From contig JAKTTT010000046.1 of the NCBI GenBank assembly GCA_030581615.1, positions 1 to 64,000 on the forward strand: a stretch of 64,000 bases of DNA, in the 5' to 3' direction. The notes under the pieces were generated by a model that did no database searches, was not told the DNA's origin, and saw only the letters and a program-made list of their open reading frames with translations. The DNA is from Alloascoidea africana. Lineage: Eukaryota; Ascomycota; Alloascoideomycetes; Alloascoideales; Alloascoideaceae. The translations under genes and the position numbers were made by a program. Below are positions 43,483 through 54,124 of the stretch, one piece after another. Each line of letters opens with the position of its first letter. The first letter of the stretch is position 1.

Positions 43483-45145
43483 CTAGTCGTCATTATTATC
43501 CTCTTTTTCCTTATTAACACGTTCAGCCAATGCCTTAGCCCTTGCTACCAATCCTCCACTGCTTATCTCTTTCTCTTTCAACTGTCCTAATTGCAGTTCC
43601 AACTTTTCTCTCGTTGCAACAACTGGCTTCCCGTCATCATCCACAATGACCTCTGTTCCGACGAGCTGAGTCCAATTGCTCTGATACACCTGGTCGTCAA
43701 TTCGGACATATGGATGGGCAGACTCAATCCCCGAGATTTGGAGCTTTGAAGTACTACTTGCATTCAGCGTCTGCGTCGGGTGTAATAAATTTGTGGCGTA
43801 TTGTGTTTTCATACTTGGGTTAGAGGACTTTGATACAATATTTGGCATGTCAAGGAGGAAATATGTGCTCTATAATGCATACAAACGATATTTTCAAATT
43901 AAAATGTTAGTTTGATGGACAAAAAAAGTGAGTTATGGATTAAAACTTTGAACGATTGTAGAAAGGTTCGGTTTCGCTACGTACAACAACCTCATCATCA
44001 TCGTCCTCTTTCTCTTCTGTTTCAACTGTTGATGCCGTCGTGGCCGTTCCATTCTTTGGAGAAGATTCTTTCCCAACTGCTTCCCCGGCCGTGTTGTTGG
44101 GAAGTAGTCCATTTTCCTTTCTCCATTTGATATCTTCGTCAGATCCAGGTTCATAAGGATTATCTATGACGCAGGGGTATAAAAAATGTTAGAAGTACAA
44201 TCGCAACAAAGTCAGATAAAACTGACACTTACTAAAGAACCAATTCATCTCATCACCATCTTTCAAAAAATCAGTGTTTCCATTAATTGTCATCCGCCAA
44301 ACTTGTGCATCCAGATCAAACTCAAACTTATCTACACTGCAGGTTCCACTTTGAATCCTGCCGCCTCGAAGACCAGGGACATTGTCAAAGACGCTCGAGG
44401 CTCCAAGCAATGCCATGCCTAAGGCAATTTTTGTTGCCGCGTGAGTTGTTATGAGAATACATTCGGGTGATGCCTGATCATTACTTTGTTCTTGCTGGTT
44501 AAGCAGTGGGATAAACTGATCTAAAAATTTCTTGCATCTGGCAAACAACTCAGACTCATTTTCCCCCGAGGATGAGGGAGCAAGAATAGAACTGCTTGTC
44601 GCATTCACTCTAGGAAAGAAAGATTTTAGCACCTGGGGTGATGCTCCTGTTTATAGGACACATTTTAGTAGTGCGCTTTTGTGTTCAATGAATATTCAAC
44701 TAACCTTTAGGAATCTCTCCTCGATTATGCTTATACCATTCACTGGAATTTTGTTCTTCCAATTAGTAAAAGTTAATCCATTTGTTTAGAATGGTCATTC
44801 TCATACCCAATGCCAGTCTCAATGTTAATTTCTTGGTCGAGCGCCTCAGCTATTGGTGTAGCAGTCTCCACACATCTATAAAATGGACTAGAATAGATCT
44901 TCTGGGGTTTTGGATCGAGCGTCGTCTTGATGTAGTTTGCCAATTCTTTCGCCTGGTCCACACCATGTGGTGCCAATGGAGGATCAGAGTCTATACCTGT
45001 GGGATTTGGGGGATGTGGACCAGGAAGCCAATTTGCACGGTATCCGTGCTATAAGATACATTTATTAGATCCAATTTAAAAAAATGAGTCTTCTGCCTCC
45101 TTCAAAATCGTTTACCCTTGCAATGTATATTGTCTTTAGAGCCAT
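43483..45145 (-). CDS. TFC7: TFIIIC subunit tau55 (histidine phosphatase-TFIIIC sub6 fusion)
   Basis: Six predicted exons: 45116-45145, 44807-45048, 44705-44742, 44233-44646, 43985-44163 and 43483-43869, 429 aa (yeast Tfc7 is 435). The N-terminal phosphoglycerate-mutase-like domain begins [20 protein letters not shown], with the catalytic RHG split by intron 1. It continues [47 protein letters not shown] and [17 protein letters not shown] with the second His. An acidic linker leads to the TFIIIC sub6 barrel: [24 protein letters not shown] and LVGTEVIV. With Tfc1/tau95 it forms the initiation-side subcomplex on tRNA genes. Both active-site histidines are present. Introns are 67, 64, 58, 69 and 115 nt. 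Confidence 0.9.
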
Positions 45146-46366
45146 ATTTCTCTCTATATTCTTGTTTCTCTATCGTCTACCGAGTATAATCTATAGGAGT
45201 GCAAGAAAGTGTCATGATATGGGCAAACTAAGAATGATTTGATATTGTTGTATATTACCCGGATATAACTCAGAACGTGGTGCTTGATTTTCTACCATCT
45301 AGAACTGCATCAAGAAACAAACAAACAAAAAAAAGCAATCGGCTAAATCAATGGCTTTATCTCTTCATCAATGCACTAATTACTTTGTTAGAATTGTATT
45401 TATTTATTATTGGTTTCTCGCTGAAACCAAGAGACCACCAGCTGTTGGTACCACCTAGCCTCAATTTATGGTTCCTCTCGGATAATTCCATGCTCAAGTT
45501 GGCCCCTTTGAACCGTATCGTAGTAATTACTGTCGAAGTGAGATTTTTACGAGTGCTGCGTGGCACCATTGCGACCCTTTGTAAAATAGCCTAGATGCCC
45601 AGGTTTGAATATTATGGTCTTCCATAGTTGAGGCAAGGCTTTTGAGGGTTCGGATGGGCAGAGCATGGTGTGTATATAAAAGCACTATTAAAGATTCGAG
45701 AGATCTGTTTTTGTGCAGATATCGATGGTAGTCGATTGTACAGATAAAGCTCAACAAAATGACTAGAGACATCGTAAACCAAAACCGAAGGGCTTTTATC
45801 GCAATATTCGCACGAAGGGAGCGAAAAGCAGGAATTTATGAAACCACGTCTTTTTTCCTTTTTCCTTTTTGAAGAATACGACGAGGTAGCGAGTTTACTA
45901 TCCAAAGTGAACGCCCTTGTTTTGCACTGTCATCTATTATAACATACTTGCCAATTTCGCGACCAATCGATCACTCTTTGTTTTTCATCTTCAGGGCTCT
46001 TAAATCACCCAATTTATTTGTTATATAGTAAATGAATTCATTACAATGCTAAAATGACGATATCCTATAAACGAAATGCATACCTCACTAAACATGATAC
46101 TCACTAACTGAACCGTACAGTTCATCTTACCCCGAATCTCGCAATCTATGCCAAGCGCTACCTATGATATACTAATAATTACAGATCTTATGATACCCAT
46201 CTGTGTTTGTTTTATCCCATGCTAAAAGCAGAGATCACAAGATGAAAAGACTGAGGTAAATGCTGGCGAAAAGCCTCATCCCCAGTCGTTGGAATAGCAA
46301 AAGCAGGGTAGCACATTAACAAGGGTCCGAAACCTTCAAACACAAATCGGAAACAGCTTGGAAAAG
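45146..46366. promoter_or_regulatory. Divergent promoter TFC7 / unknown gene, 1.2 kb
   Basis: No supported gene. An exact Reb1-type TTACCCGG is at 45255-45262, 110 bp before the TFC7 start. The remainder is AT-rich; short frames (45277-45594 plus, 45527-45905 minus, 46212-46517 minus) overlap each other and match nothing. Confidence 0.5.
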
Positions 46367-47171
46367 ATGCCCCGGATCGAACGAGAAAAGGTGCAAAAGT
46401 TGCAGGAGCAGTGCCAAGCGATCTATCCGCATGTGATTTCTTATATTGCTTTGAAATCAAAGCCAAAGAGTACTGATTTAGTACGGCTGGATAGGTGGAG
46501 ATTAGAAGAGCTGCCAACGGTTTTGGAGGAACGCGTGGAGAAAGAGGGACATATATACTTTGAGAAAGAGGAATTGGTGAAGCTGATGCAATGGAAGCTG
46601 TAAGTATTGATTTCAGAGCGATTATTTGAAATTTTCTAATTAATTGAGATGTAGAGCGAGAGGTAAATGGCGGCCTAGACTCCTCCAGTTGGTAGAGTCG
46701 AACTCAGAGAGCTTGATAAGAGATGCGACAGAATCTAAAGCAATTGAAGCCCTACACCAGACGGAAACGGCCATGGAAGAAAGTGAATACATACCTACAC
46801 TAAAAGAGGCTCTTAAGGGCCTTACGCTTGTGTTAAGAGGAGTGGGACCGGCCACAGCCTCCCTGCTTCTCTCGGTCTTGCCATTCATGCCTTCTTCAGG
46901 GCATCACAGCAATATTCCACCTTTTTTCAGCGATGAGGCTTTCGCAGTGTTAACGGGAGGGAAAAAGCCAAAGTACTCGGCTTCGGAGTACTTGGAGTTA
47001 TATGCGAGACCCATGTTCCAAGTGAGTAGAGACCTGGAGCTGGACTCGAGGGAGCTGGAAACCTTGCTTTTCACAATTGGGTGTTGGCAAACGGGGAAAG
47101 TCGAGAAAGACTTGGGATTAGAGTTGGATCTGGGATTGGTGCAAGAGCTGGAGAAGTATCTATGTCCATAG
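46367..47171 (+). CDS. Conserved fungal protein with helix-hairpin-helix-like motif
   Basis: Exons 46367-46599 and 46655-47171 (55-nt intron, GTAAGT, TTCTAAT branch, GTAG) give 249 aa. Exon 1 is helical and basic (DRWRLEELPTVLEERV, YFEKEELVKLMQWKL). After the junction, ARGKWRPRLLQLVESNSESLI is followed by ALKGLTLVLRGVGPATASLLLSVL, a helix-hairpin-helix of the DNA-glycosylase type (LxGVGPxTA), and by IPPFFSDEAF. Proteins with this layout occur widely in ascomycetes as uncharacterised members. The catalytic Lys/Asp pattern of glycosylases is not evident, so enzymatic function is unproven. The start is the ATG at 46367; upstream is only a TTG. Confidence 0.75.
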
Positions 47172-47477
47172 CATATCTTTTGTACCGGCGATTTTCCACC
47201 CTCGCTTTTCTGTTTTTGTGCCTTTGTGTCTCGTCTTATCGCTGCACTGCAACATTTGCTAGACTGCAATTCCAAGCCCGCGCGCTGATTGGTGGATGGC
47301 CCCTTCTGTTTCCTCTTTCTGCATCCCTTGCTGGATGCTACTGTCCTGGTTGATAAATATCCATCTTCTTTTCCTCTTTTCCTCTCTATTCAATTCTCCT
47401 CGTCCAGTATCGAAAGCACTCGTCTAGGGAGTGCAAGCGTACGGAAACAGATCAAAAGGTAGCCTTCCAACATTACA
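47172..47477. promoter_or_regulatory. Promoter of FMP42-like gene
   Basis: 306 bp between tandem genes. A CCAAT-type GATTGG lies near 47286, TGATAAATA near 47352 as a TATA candidate, and a C/T-rich run at 47365-47405 precedes the ATG. Confidence 0.45.
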
Positions 47478-49163
47478 ATGGGTCTACCGTCCACTAGGCT
47501 TCGAATCGTCCAGGTTTCATGCGCAATCATATACTGTCTGCTCTCAGCCGGGCCAATCTTTGGTTTTGCGGCTTTGAAACCGGTTCTGATAGCAGAGGGT
47601 GTTTACTCGGACTCGTGCACAAGCAGTTCCAACATGACGATATATGATAATGACGGAAACGCTGCTTGTACCGAGCAAGAACTCAAATTGAACAAGATGT
47701 TTACAGTTGCTGCTGTTTGCACAAACATGGGTGCCCTTGTTATCGGTCGTATTCTTGATGCTTTCGGCCCCCGAACATGCGGTTTAATTGGTTCAGTTTT
47801 GATAACAACCGGGACACTCTCCATGATTTATGCTGATGATCTTACTGACATTGCATCGCTTTTGGACCCCTATCTCATTGGATATTCACTGCTTGCTTTG
47901 GGTGGACCATTCTCATACATTTCCTCTTTCCAGTTGTCTAATACTTTCCCATCGTCTTCAGGGACCATTCTGGCTCTTCTTACCGGCGCATTCGATGCAA
48001 GCGCAGCTGTTTTTCTGGTCTTTCGGATCATTTATGAGAAGACCGAGGGTGAGCTTTCTCTGAGAAAGTTTTTCACACTCTATCTCATTGTGCCCGCGTT
48101 CATCTTCATTGTACAACTCTTTATTATGCCCAGAAAGAGTTACAAGATGGAAGATCTTGCCAAGACAATAGAAGAAGGCTCTGATGCTGGCGCTGAAGTC
48201 GAGGCTGCAGAGACACTTTTGAATAGAAAACTCTCTCTAACCGAAACCTCGGCGCTTCTGGATCACGACGATGACGAGGCTGGAAACTCGTATGACGCTG
48301 CTGTCACAGCTTCCAGCTCTTCGGAAACTGAACCCAATCCTCATAGTTCTCCGGTCGGTGGCCTTGGCACAGGCATTGGCGGTGTGGCAAGTAGAAGAGC
48401 GTCAATAGTTGATCCACAGGCTTTAACAATCAAGAAAGCAGAGGTGATTCAGGCAAAAGAAGACAGATTGACCAAGATTTCTGGCGTCTTTGGCGTTCTC
48501 CACGGACAATCGGCCTATGAGCAGTACAGAACCCAATGGTTTATTCTGATTCTGCTTTTCACTCCTATTTGTATGCTCCGGATTAACTACTTTGTCGCAA
48601 CAGTACGATCCCAATACACGTATCTCCTGGGATCTGTTGAAGATGCAATCCTAGTGAACGAGTTCTTTGATATGGCTCTACCTCTCGGAGGCATTATTGC
48701 AATTCCCATGATTGGATATCTCCTCGATAACTTTTCCACAGTTTTTGTTCTCTCTGTTTTGCTCGTTGTGTCTCTTTTAATTGGCGTACTGGGACTTATC
48801 TCTCACAGTTTTTTGGCGGCATACACAGGAATCATACTTCTCGTTCTTTACAGACCATTCTACTATACCGTGGTCTCAGACTATTGTGGGAAAGTTTTCG
48901 GCTTTGACACTTTTGGACAGGTCTACGGAACTGTCGTTTTCTTTTCTGGATTGATAAATCTGGCGCAGTCCAATCTCGATGAGCTTACTCAGGTAAAATT
49001 TCACTCGAATCCTTTCCCCGTGAATATGATCTTGGTCAGCATCACTGCCGTCGTCGGCATCTGGCTCGTCACATATGTGACTACTCAGGTGAAGCACATT
49101 GCCAGATTGCAATTGCAAAGGGAGGCAGAGAATGCACCTGAGGTATTAATGCCCAGTGTCTAA
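47478..49163 (+). CDS. FMP42: MFS transporter of the Fmp42 (YMR221C) family
   Basis: Single exon, 561 aa, 12 predicted membrane spans. It begins VQVSCAIIYCLLSAGPIFGFAAL, then NKMFTVAAVCTNMGALVIGRILDAFGPR with the GR-D-FG loop of the major facilitator fold. A central cytosolic loop of about 130 residues is acidic and Ser-rich. The second half carries LPLGGIIAIPMIGYLLDNFS and YYTVVSDYCGKVFGFDTFGQVYG. The layout matches yeast Fmp42, distantly related to SLC43 amino-acid carriers and found at the vacuolar membrane and in mitochondrial preparations. The substrate is unknown. No introns. Confidence 0.8.
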   Translation: MGLPSTRLRIVQVSCAIIYCLLSAGPIFGFAALKPVLIAEGVYSDSCTSSSNMTIYDNDGNAACTEQELKLNKMFTVAAVCTNMGALVIGRILDAFGPRTCGLIGSVLITTGTLSMIYADDLTDIASLLDPYLIGYSLLALGGPFSYISSFQLSNTFPSSSGTILALLTGAFDASAAVFLVFRIIYEKTEGELSLRKFFTLYLIVPAFIFIVQLFIMPRKSYKMEDLAKTIEEGSDAGAEVEAAETLLNRKLSLTETSALLDHDDDEAGNSYDAAVTASSSSETEPNPHSSPVGGLGTGIGGVASRRASIVDPQALTIKKAEVIQAKEDRLTKISGVFGVLHGQSAYEQYRTQWFILILLFTPICMLRINYFVATVRSQYTYLLGSVEDAILVNEFFDMALPLGGIIAIPMIGYLLDNFSTVFVLSVLLVVSLLIGVLGLISHSFLAAYTGIILLVLYRPFYYTVVSDYCGKVFGFDTFGQVYGTVVFFSGLINLAQSNLDELTQVKFHSNPFPVNMILVSITAVVGIWLVTYVTTQVKHIARLQLQREAENAPEVLMPSV

Positions 49164-49423
49164 TGGATATTCATGTACTTGTAGTTAGTTTATGGCTTAT
49201 ACACTTGAACATAAAGAAGGTAAAGTTGGACGTTAATATACTGGCACAGTGTTTTGCATTAATGTTCCTTCCTTTTTTTTCTTTTTTTTGAAAAACTCGT
49301 CTTAACGTAACAATGTTAACATTACCAACTAACGCAACTATTAATGAAGAAAGAAACAAATGAATAACAGAATAAAACGATCATTAAAAACAAAAGAATT
49401 ATGCAGATGAAAAGTGAAATATG

Positions 49424-51190
49424 TTACACGTGCAAATCGTCGTTTCTATTTGCTCTATAACTCCACTGGCGGTCATATTGCGACTGCTGTCTTAACATAG
49501 AAGGCGACCCGGAGAAGAAACGGCTAATGATTAACTGGCTTCTCCACAGCATAGCATTAACCCAACGCCGGCTGGTCGAGAATACTCCCCAAATGTTCCT
49601 GTTTGCAGTATAGCTGAGATTAATAGCGATTCTAGCACGCGGCAACTGACCCCTTGGAAAAGGTATGGAGTCGATGCTGTTGCTGCTGCCGCTGACGCCA
49701 ATTCTTCCAATATCCTCAACATTCCCGTTCCCATTCCCACCACCAGGCATAGATAATAAAGGCATTCTCTCGGCGTTTACCGTTACATCCCGCTTGCACA
49801 GCGGACAAAGCCTTTTTTGTGTCGTTAGCCATCTCCGTATACAGTCAGCATGGAATTCATGTTGGCAAGGCAGAGTCATCAGTAGAGAAACGCCTGGACT
49901 GTATTGTTCGAGACATATCGCACAACATTTTGCGCTGCTCCATGCCTTTTCGTTACTGTCGCTGTCATACTCATCATTATCACTGCTTTCCTCAATCTGG
50001 CCATCTTTGCAGCAGCAGCAGTAGGATTCGCCATCATGGTGGCTGTGCACGCATGTCGAGACATTCTTGGACCCTCGTGGTCCACCGGACCGACTTCTGT
50101 AGGTTTGTGTTGGTAGTGAATCGACAAACCTTTCACTTGCACGCTCACGACGCCTCATGTAATATCCATGTGTCAGAATTGCGAGATAAATGATGCCTAA
50201 ACTAAACATGGGGGATATCAGTAGAAACAGCAATGTATCTACAAAAGGCGACGAGTCCATCTTTGGTATCATTTCGATCCGTAGACCCTCTGTCGCATGA
50301 TCCCTTGGAACACTTTCGATAGCACGCAGCAGAGTCCTGAAACTGCGCCTTGATATGAAAACTGAGGGGATGTGGATTTCACTGGTATCAATAGGGGAAT
50401 ACATGGTCAACAGCTGTTCCCAGTCAGCATTGTTGTTACCAATTATGACCGCTTGGGCGCCCCTTTTCTGTAGATTTCGTACCTTTTCGAGAAATGTGCA
50501 CCCGCCTCGCTCAACAAGAGCAATTCTATTTGGTGGAAGCAGATAGTTACTGTCCTTCGTAAGAGATCTATCGCACCCCGGATCCTTCACGTAATGGAGA
50601 CTCCGACTAAAAGCAATGCAGGGCTCTCGGCTCTTTCCCGTTTCACCACGGCTGTCTCTTACCACATCTTGCTCTTTCGGGTAGAACTCAGCTAAAACGT
50701 CGTCGTCGTCGTCGTTGTCGTTGTCGTTATCTTCAGCGTCGTCTGTGCTTTCTGGATCATAGTCGACATCATCTGTCGGTATCTCATGGTGCTGTCTAGC
50801 TCGATCTGCTTCTAAATCTGCTCCTAGCTCAGCTTCTGAGGCCATTTCTCGCGCGTTTGTGTCACCAACAATTTCACCACGCCCCACCTCCTGCAGTTGC
50901 TTTGAATCTTCTTCACCATTAACAATAAACCCGTCAAAGAAACAGTCTCCATGGCTTGGAGGAATAGCAGCCCCAAACGTCGACTGTCTCCCGACTATAG
51001 TGAAGTTTGCAACGCCCCAGTCCCCGTCAGGCGTTAGCGCTTCTGCTGGTCTGATGAGTATGGACTTTGGGATAAATGACCCTAACGGATCCAACAGCAC
51101 TGGGTTGCTCAAAGCAGACAGGTAGATCGCCCCAAGAGACAGCGCGAAGAGGAGCAGGATCAGGAAAGACTGAGGCAACCTGGGTGGCAT
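49424..51190 (-). CDS. PA-TM-RING E3 ubiquitin ligase
   Basis: Single exon, 588 aa. A signal anchor (PQSFLILLLFALSLGAIYLSA) starts the protein. A protease-associated domain carries acidic Asp/Glu inserts and the core NRIALVERGGCTFLEKVRN, QKRGAQAVIIGNN and HIPSVFISR. A single membrane span near residue 325 (LLISPMFSLGIIYLAIL) is followed by the cytosolic RING-H2: CAICLEQYSPG, LPCQHEFHADCIRRWL and CPLC. This is the RNF13/GRAIL/plant RMR architecture, which sorts or ubiquitinates cargo in endosomes and vacuoles (family knowledge). S. cerevisiae has no close copy that I know of. Arg/Ser-rich tail. The GAC repeat at about 50700-50735 encodes a poly-Asp run. Confidence 0.87.
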   Translation of the reverse strand: MPPRLPQSFLILLLFALSLGAIYLSALSNPVLLDPLGSFIPKSILIRPAEALTPDGDWGVANFTIVGRQSTFGAAIPPSHGDCFFDGFIVNGEEDSKQLQEVGRGEIVGDTNAREMASEAELGADLEADRARQHHEIPTDDVDYDPESTDDAEDNDNDNDDDDDVLAEFYPKEQDVVRDSRGETGKSREPCIAFSRSLHYVKDPGCDRSLTKDSNYLLPPNRIALVERGGCTFLEKVRNLQKRGAQAVIIGNNNADWEQLLTMYSPIDTSEIHIPSVFISRRSFRTLLRAIESVPRDHATEGLRIEMIPKMDSSPFVDTLLFLLISPMFSLGIIYLAILTHGYYMRRRERASERFVDSLPTQTYRSRSGGPRGSKNVSTCVHSHHDGESYCCCCKDGQIEESSDNDEYDSDSNEKAWSSAKCCAICLEQYSPGVSLLMTLPCQHEFHADCIRRWLTTQKRLCPLCKRDVTVNAERMPLLSMPGGGNGNGNVEDIGRIGVSGSSNSIDSIPFPRGQLPRARIAINLSYTANRNIWGVFSTSRRWVNAMLWRSQLIISRFFSGSPSMLRQQSQYDRQWSYRANRNDDLHV

Positions 51191-51683
51191 CGCTCAGGCT
51201 CTTTGTTTTGTATTTGATTTGGATATTTGACCTTGGTCCTGGTCTGGGTATTAGTACTGGTCCCGTCTATCTTGCTTAGCTCTTGCTTTTGTGAGAGAGT
51301 CGGGAAGAGCTCCAAATAAACAGAAGGAAAAAAGTAGCTCCCCTGGCACACATGCAACACCATGCACGGCGCCCTATCGGGCACCTTGCAGAAACAGAGC
51401 ACACCGACCCATTCCCGCTAGCCGCCGTTACCCGGCCCCGTCCTTGCCCGGCGGGCTGGGGGCTCCTCGCAAACACCCGTGCACCCTCCGCTTCCCCAGG
51501 CCACCCGATTCCAGCCCGCCAGGCTCTCTTCTCTATTTAAGCTCTGTCTCCATGCCCAATCTCCATCATCTTTTTTCCCTTTACCATCTCTATCTCCTAT
51601 CCATACTCGTCCTCCTCCTGTACCCACCTTTCCCCTACTATCCCAAGCAAGACTCCGAAGGTCAGCCCAAGTCCAATTCCTCA
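51191..51683. promoter_or_regulatory. Divergent promoter PA-TM-RING gene / UGP1
   Basis: Nearly 500 bp, GC-rich for this genome at 51340-51530, with Reb1-type TTACCCGG at 51428-51435. A TATTTAA lies near 51533, then a long C/T-rich run up to the UGP1 ATG, typical of strongly expressed yeast genes. The frames at 51291-51803 are by-products of this low-complexity sequence. Confidence 0.55.
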
Positions 51684-53338
51684 ATGTTGTCCACACCCAG
51701 AAGAAGGCACCCGAAGACCCAAAGCACTTATGTAAGTGAATGTTGTGCTTTTCACCACGATTTGCAACGTGGTCGAAGTGCCCACCTCCTTCCCTCCATT
51801 TGACGACGTTTTTGCTCCTCGCCCTAAGCCCGAATCTTTGTTTTTCAAAATGTAATTGAAGCTAATCTAAGTTGTAGGCTTTTGAAAAAACCTCTACTAG
51901 CATCGCTGCATCGCATATGCGGAATTCTCTAAACCGGATTTCCGATGGAATTGAAAGCTCCCTCATCAAGATGAAGTTCGAGGCTGAAATGGACAGTTTC
52001 TTTGCTCTGTTTAGGCGATATCTGCAGGATAAGGCGGCTGGCAATACTCTAGAATGGGACCGAATCCAGCCTCCAAACCCAGAGCAGGTTGTCGACTACA
52101 ATTCGCTCGATTCCAGCGAAGAGATTGGAAAAGAGTTTTTGTCCAAGTTGGCCGTTTTGAAACTGAACGGTGGACTTGGAACTTCCATGGGTTGTGTTGG
52201 TCCCAAATCGGTCATCGAAGTTAGAGACGGGAACACGTTTTTGGACTTGTCTGTGAGACAGATTGAACACCTCAACAAAAAGTATAATGTTGATGTCCCC
52301 TTCATTCTCATGAATTCGTTCAACACGGACGATGATACGCAACTGCTTATCAAAAAATATGAGAGCCACCGTGTTCGGATCATCACCTTCAATCAATCCC
52401 GCTACCCGAGAGTCTTTAAGGACTCGCTGCTCCCTGTCCCGAAAGAGATCAACGCAAAGATCGACTCCTGGTATCCTCCAGGACATGGCGATCTCTTCGA
52501 GTCAATTGCAACCTCCGGTGTTCTCGACAAGTTGATCAAAGAGGGCAAGGAGATTTTGTTTGTGTCCAACATTGACAATCTGGGTGCTATTGTGGACCTT
52601 ACGATCCTGAACCACATGGTGAAATCTGAGGCTGAGTATATTATGGAACTCACAAACAAGACCCGTGCGGACGTTAAGGGCGGTACCATTATCGACTATG
52701 ACGGATCTGTCCGATTGCTCGAGATTGCCCAAGTCTCGAAGGACCACGTGGAAGAGTTCAAGTCGATCAAAAAGTTTCGATACTTTAATACAAACAACCT
52801 GTGGGTGAATCTCAAGGCAATCAAACGTGTTATCGATAACGATGAGCTTGCCCTGGAAATCATCCCTAACGTCAAGAGCATTTCTGTGGGCAATAGTGAT
52901 GTTTCTGTTTTGCAACTCGAAACCGCTGTTGGAGCTGCAATTCGCTACTTTAACGGGAGCCATGGTGTGAATGTTCCACGTAGCAGATTCTTGCCAGTCA
53001 AGACTAGTTCCGACTTGCTCTTGGTCAAGTCGGATCTCTACGAGCTTGAGCACGGCAGACTTGTCATTGATCCTGCAAGATTCGGACCCCAACCTTTGGT
53101 CAAACTGGGCTCGCATTACAAAAAAGTCAGCGACTTTCAAAAAAGGATCCCCCACATGCCTAAGATTTTGGAGCTTGACCACTTGACGATTACCGGAAAT
53201 GTCACATTGGGCAGGGATGTTACATTAAAGGGAACCGTTATTATTGTTTGTACGGAGGGTCAATCTATTGATATCCCCAATGGCAGCGTTCTGGAAAATG
53301 TTGTCATTACAGGTTCATTGTCTATTCTGGAGCATTAA
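51684..53338 (+). CDS. UGP1: UTP-glucose-1-phosphate uridylyltransferase
   Basis: Exons 51684-51731 ([16 protein letters not shown]) and 51878-53338 join across a 146-nt intron (GTAAGT...GTAG) to give 502 aa, as in yeast Ugp1 (499). The joined sequence [22 protein letters not shown] matches its N-terminus. Motifs: [17 protein letters not shown] (nucleotide binding), [44 protein letters not shown], and the left-handed beta-helix ending [21 protein letters not shown]. It makes UDP-glucose for glucan, glycogen, trehalose and glycosylation. The yeast PAS-kinase site lies in the N-terminal region; here that part is Ser/Thr-rich. The CTG at 52163-52165 encodes the conserved Leu, so the standard code is used. 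Confidence 0.97.
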
Positions 53339-54124
53339 AAAAATGGAAAAAAAAGCAAGCCGCATCATAATGATACCTGTTCCTGTTGTATTATGTGACT
53401 ATATCATTTGTTTGTCTTTTTTCATACTTTTGGAATATGTTGTGGAATGGAGAGGATGAGCAAAAGGAGAGAGCGGAATCAAGATTTCAGTTTGTTTGTC
53501 TACACCAGTCAGTCCATTCACTCTTGTTTACAACTGATGCTAGCATTAAAAAAAAGTACAACCTAATAGAGGAAAGATCACCGTTCTTGTGCGTAAATAG
53601 AGATAGATGAAAAAGATGTTGTGCAAATTGAAACTAAAAGAGATCTTGAGTTCAAACCAATATAGGAAAATGTTAATATCAAATGTTCGGATTTGAAGAT
53701 AACCTGTAACGATAGCGAACTCCGCTATTTTTCCCATTAATGCTTCCTTCTTGAATCTGTAGCCTCGATCAACGTGAATACTGTGTACGCAAGGCTTGAT
53801 CATAAAAATATCGTGAAATTTACATTCATTAAAACTTTATAGAGAACTCAACAATAGACGACTATAGTCGGTTCTACAAATCTCCAACAACATGTAAAAT
53901 TAAAACAAAAACATTAAAGGCTATACGATCATCATCTTTTTTTAGAAATAACTCCACACATCCACGTACTAAATGTGGGAGACGAAAGCTCAACTATCCT
54001 GATCTAAAAATTGAACATCAATCCACGTTTGTTCAGTTTCGATTTAAGCGGTGTATTAGTATAACAGTTTAAACACAGGAAATAACAGAAAAAGAAAGAA
54101 AAAAAAAAAAAGTACAAAATCTCT
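53339..54124. terminator. Convergent 3' region UGP1 / SCS2
   Basis: 786 bp of AT-rich sequence between convergent stops. No supported frame; the minus frame at 53546-53803 is low-complexity. A long A run lies at about 54100-54111 just past the SCS2 stop. Confidence 0.5.

Noticed and set aside
45277-45905. Opposing short frames upstream of TFC7
   Set aside because: Overlap each other, are low in conserved features and sit in an AT-rich promoter region.
49665-50193. Plus-strand frames inside the PA-TM-RING gene
   Set aside because: Antisense shadows of a gene with complete RING and PA motifs on the minus strand.
51291-51803. 170-aa frame upstream of UGP1
   Set aside because: Composed of C/T-rich promoter low-complexity sequence and overlaps the verified UGP1 exon 1 in another frame.
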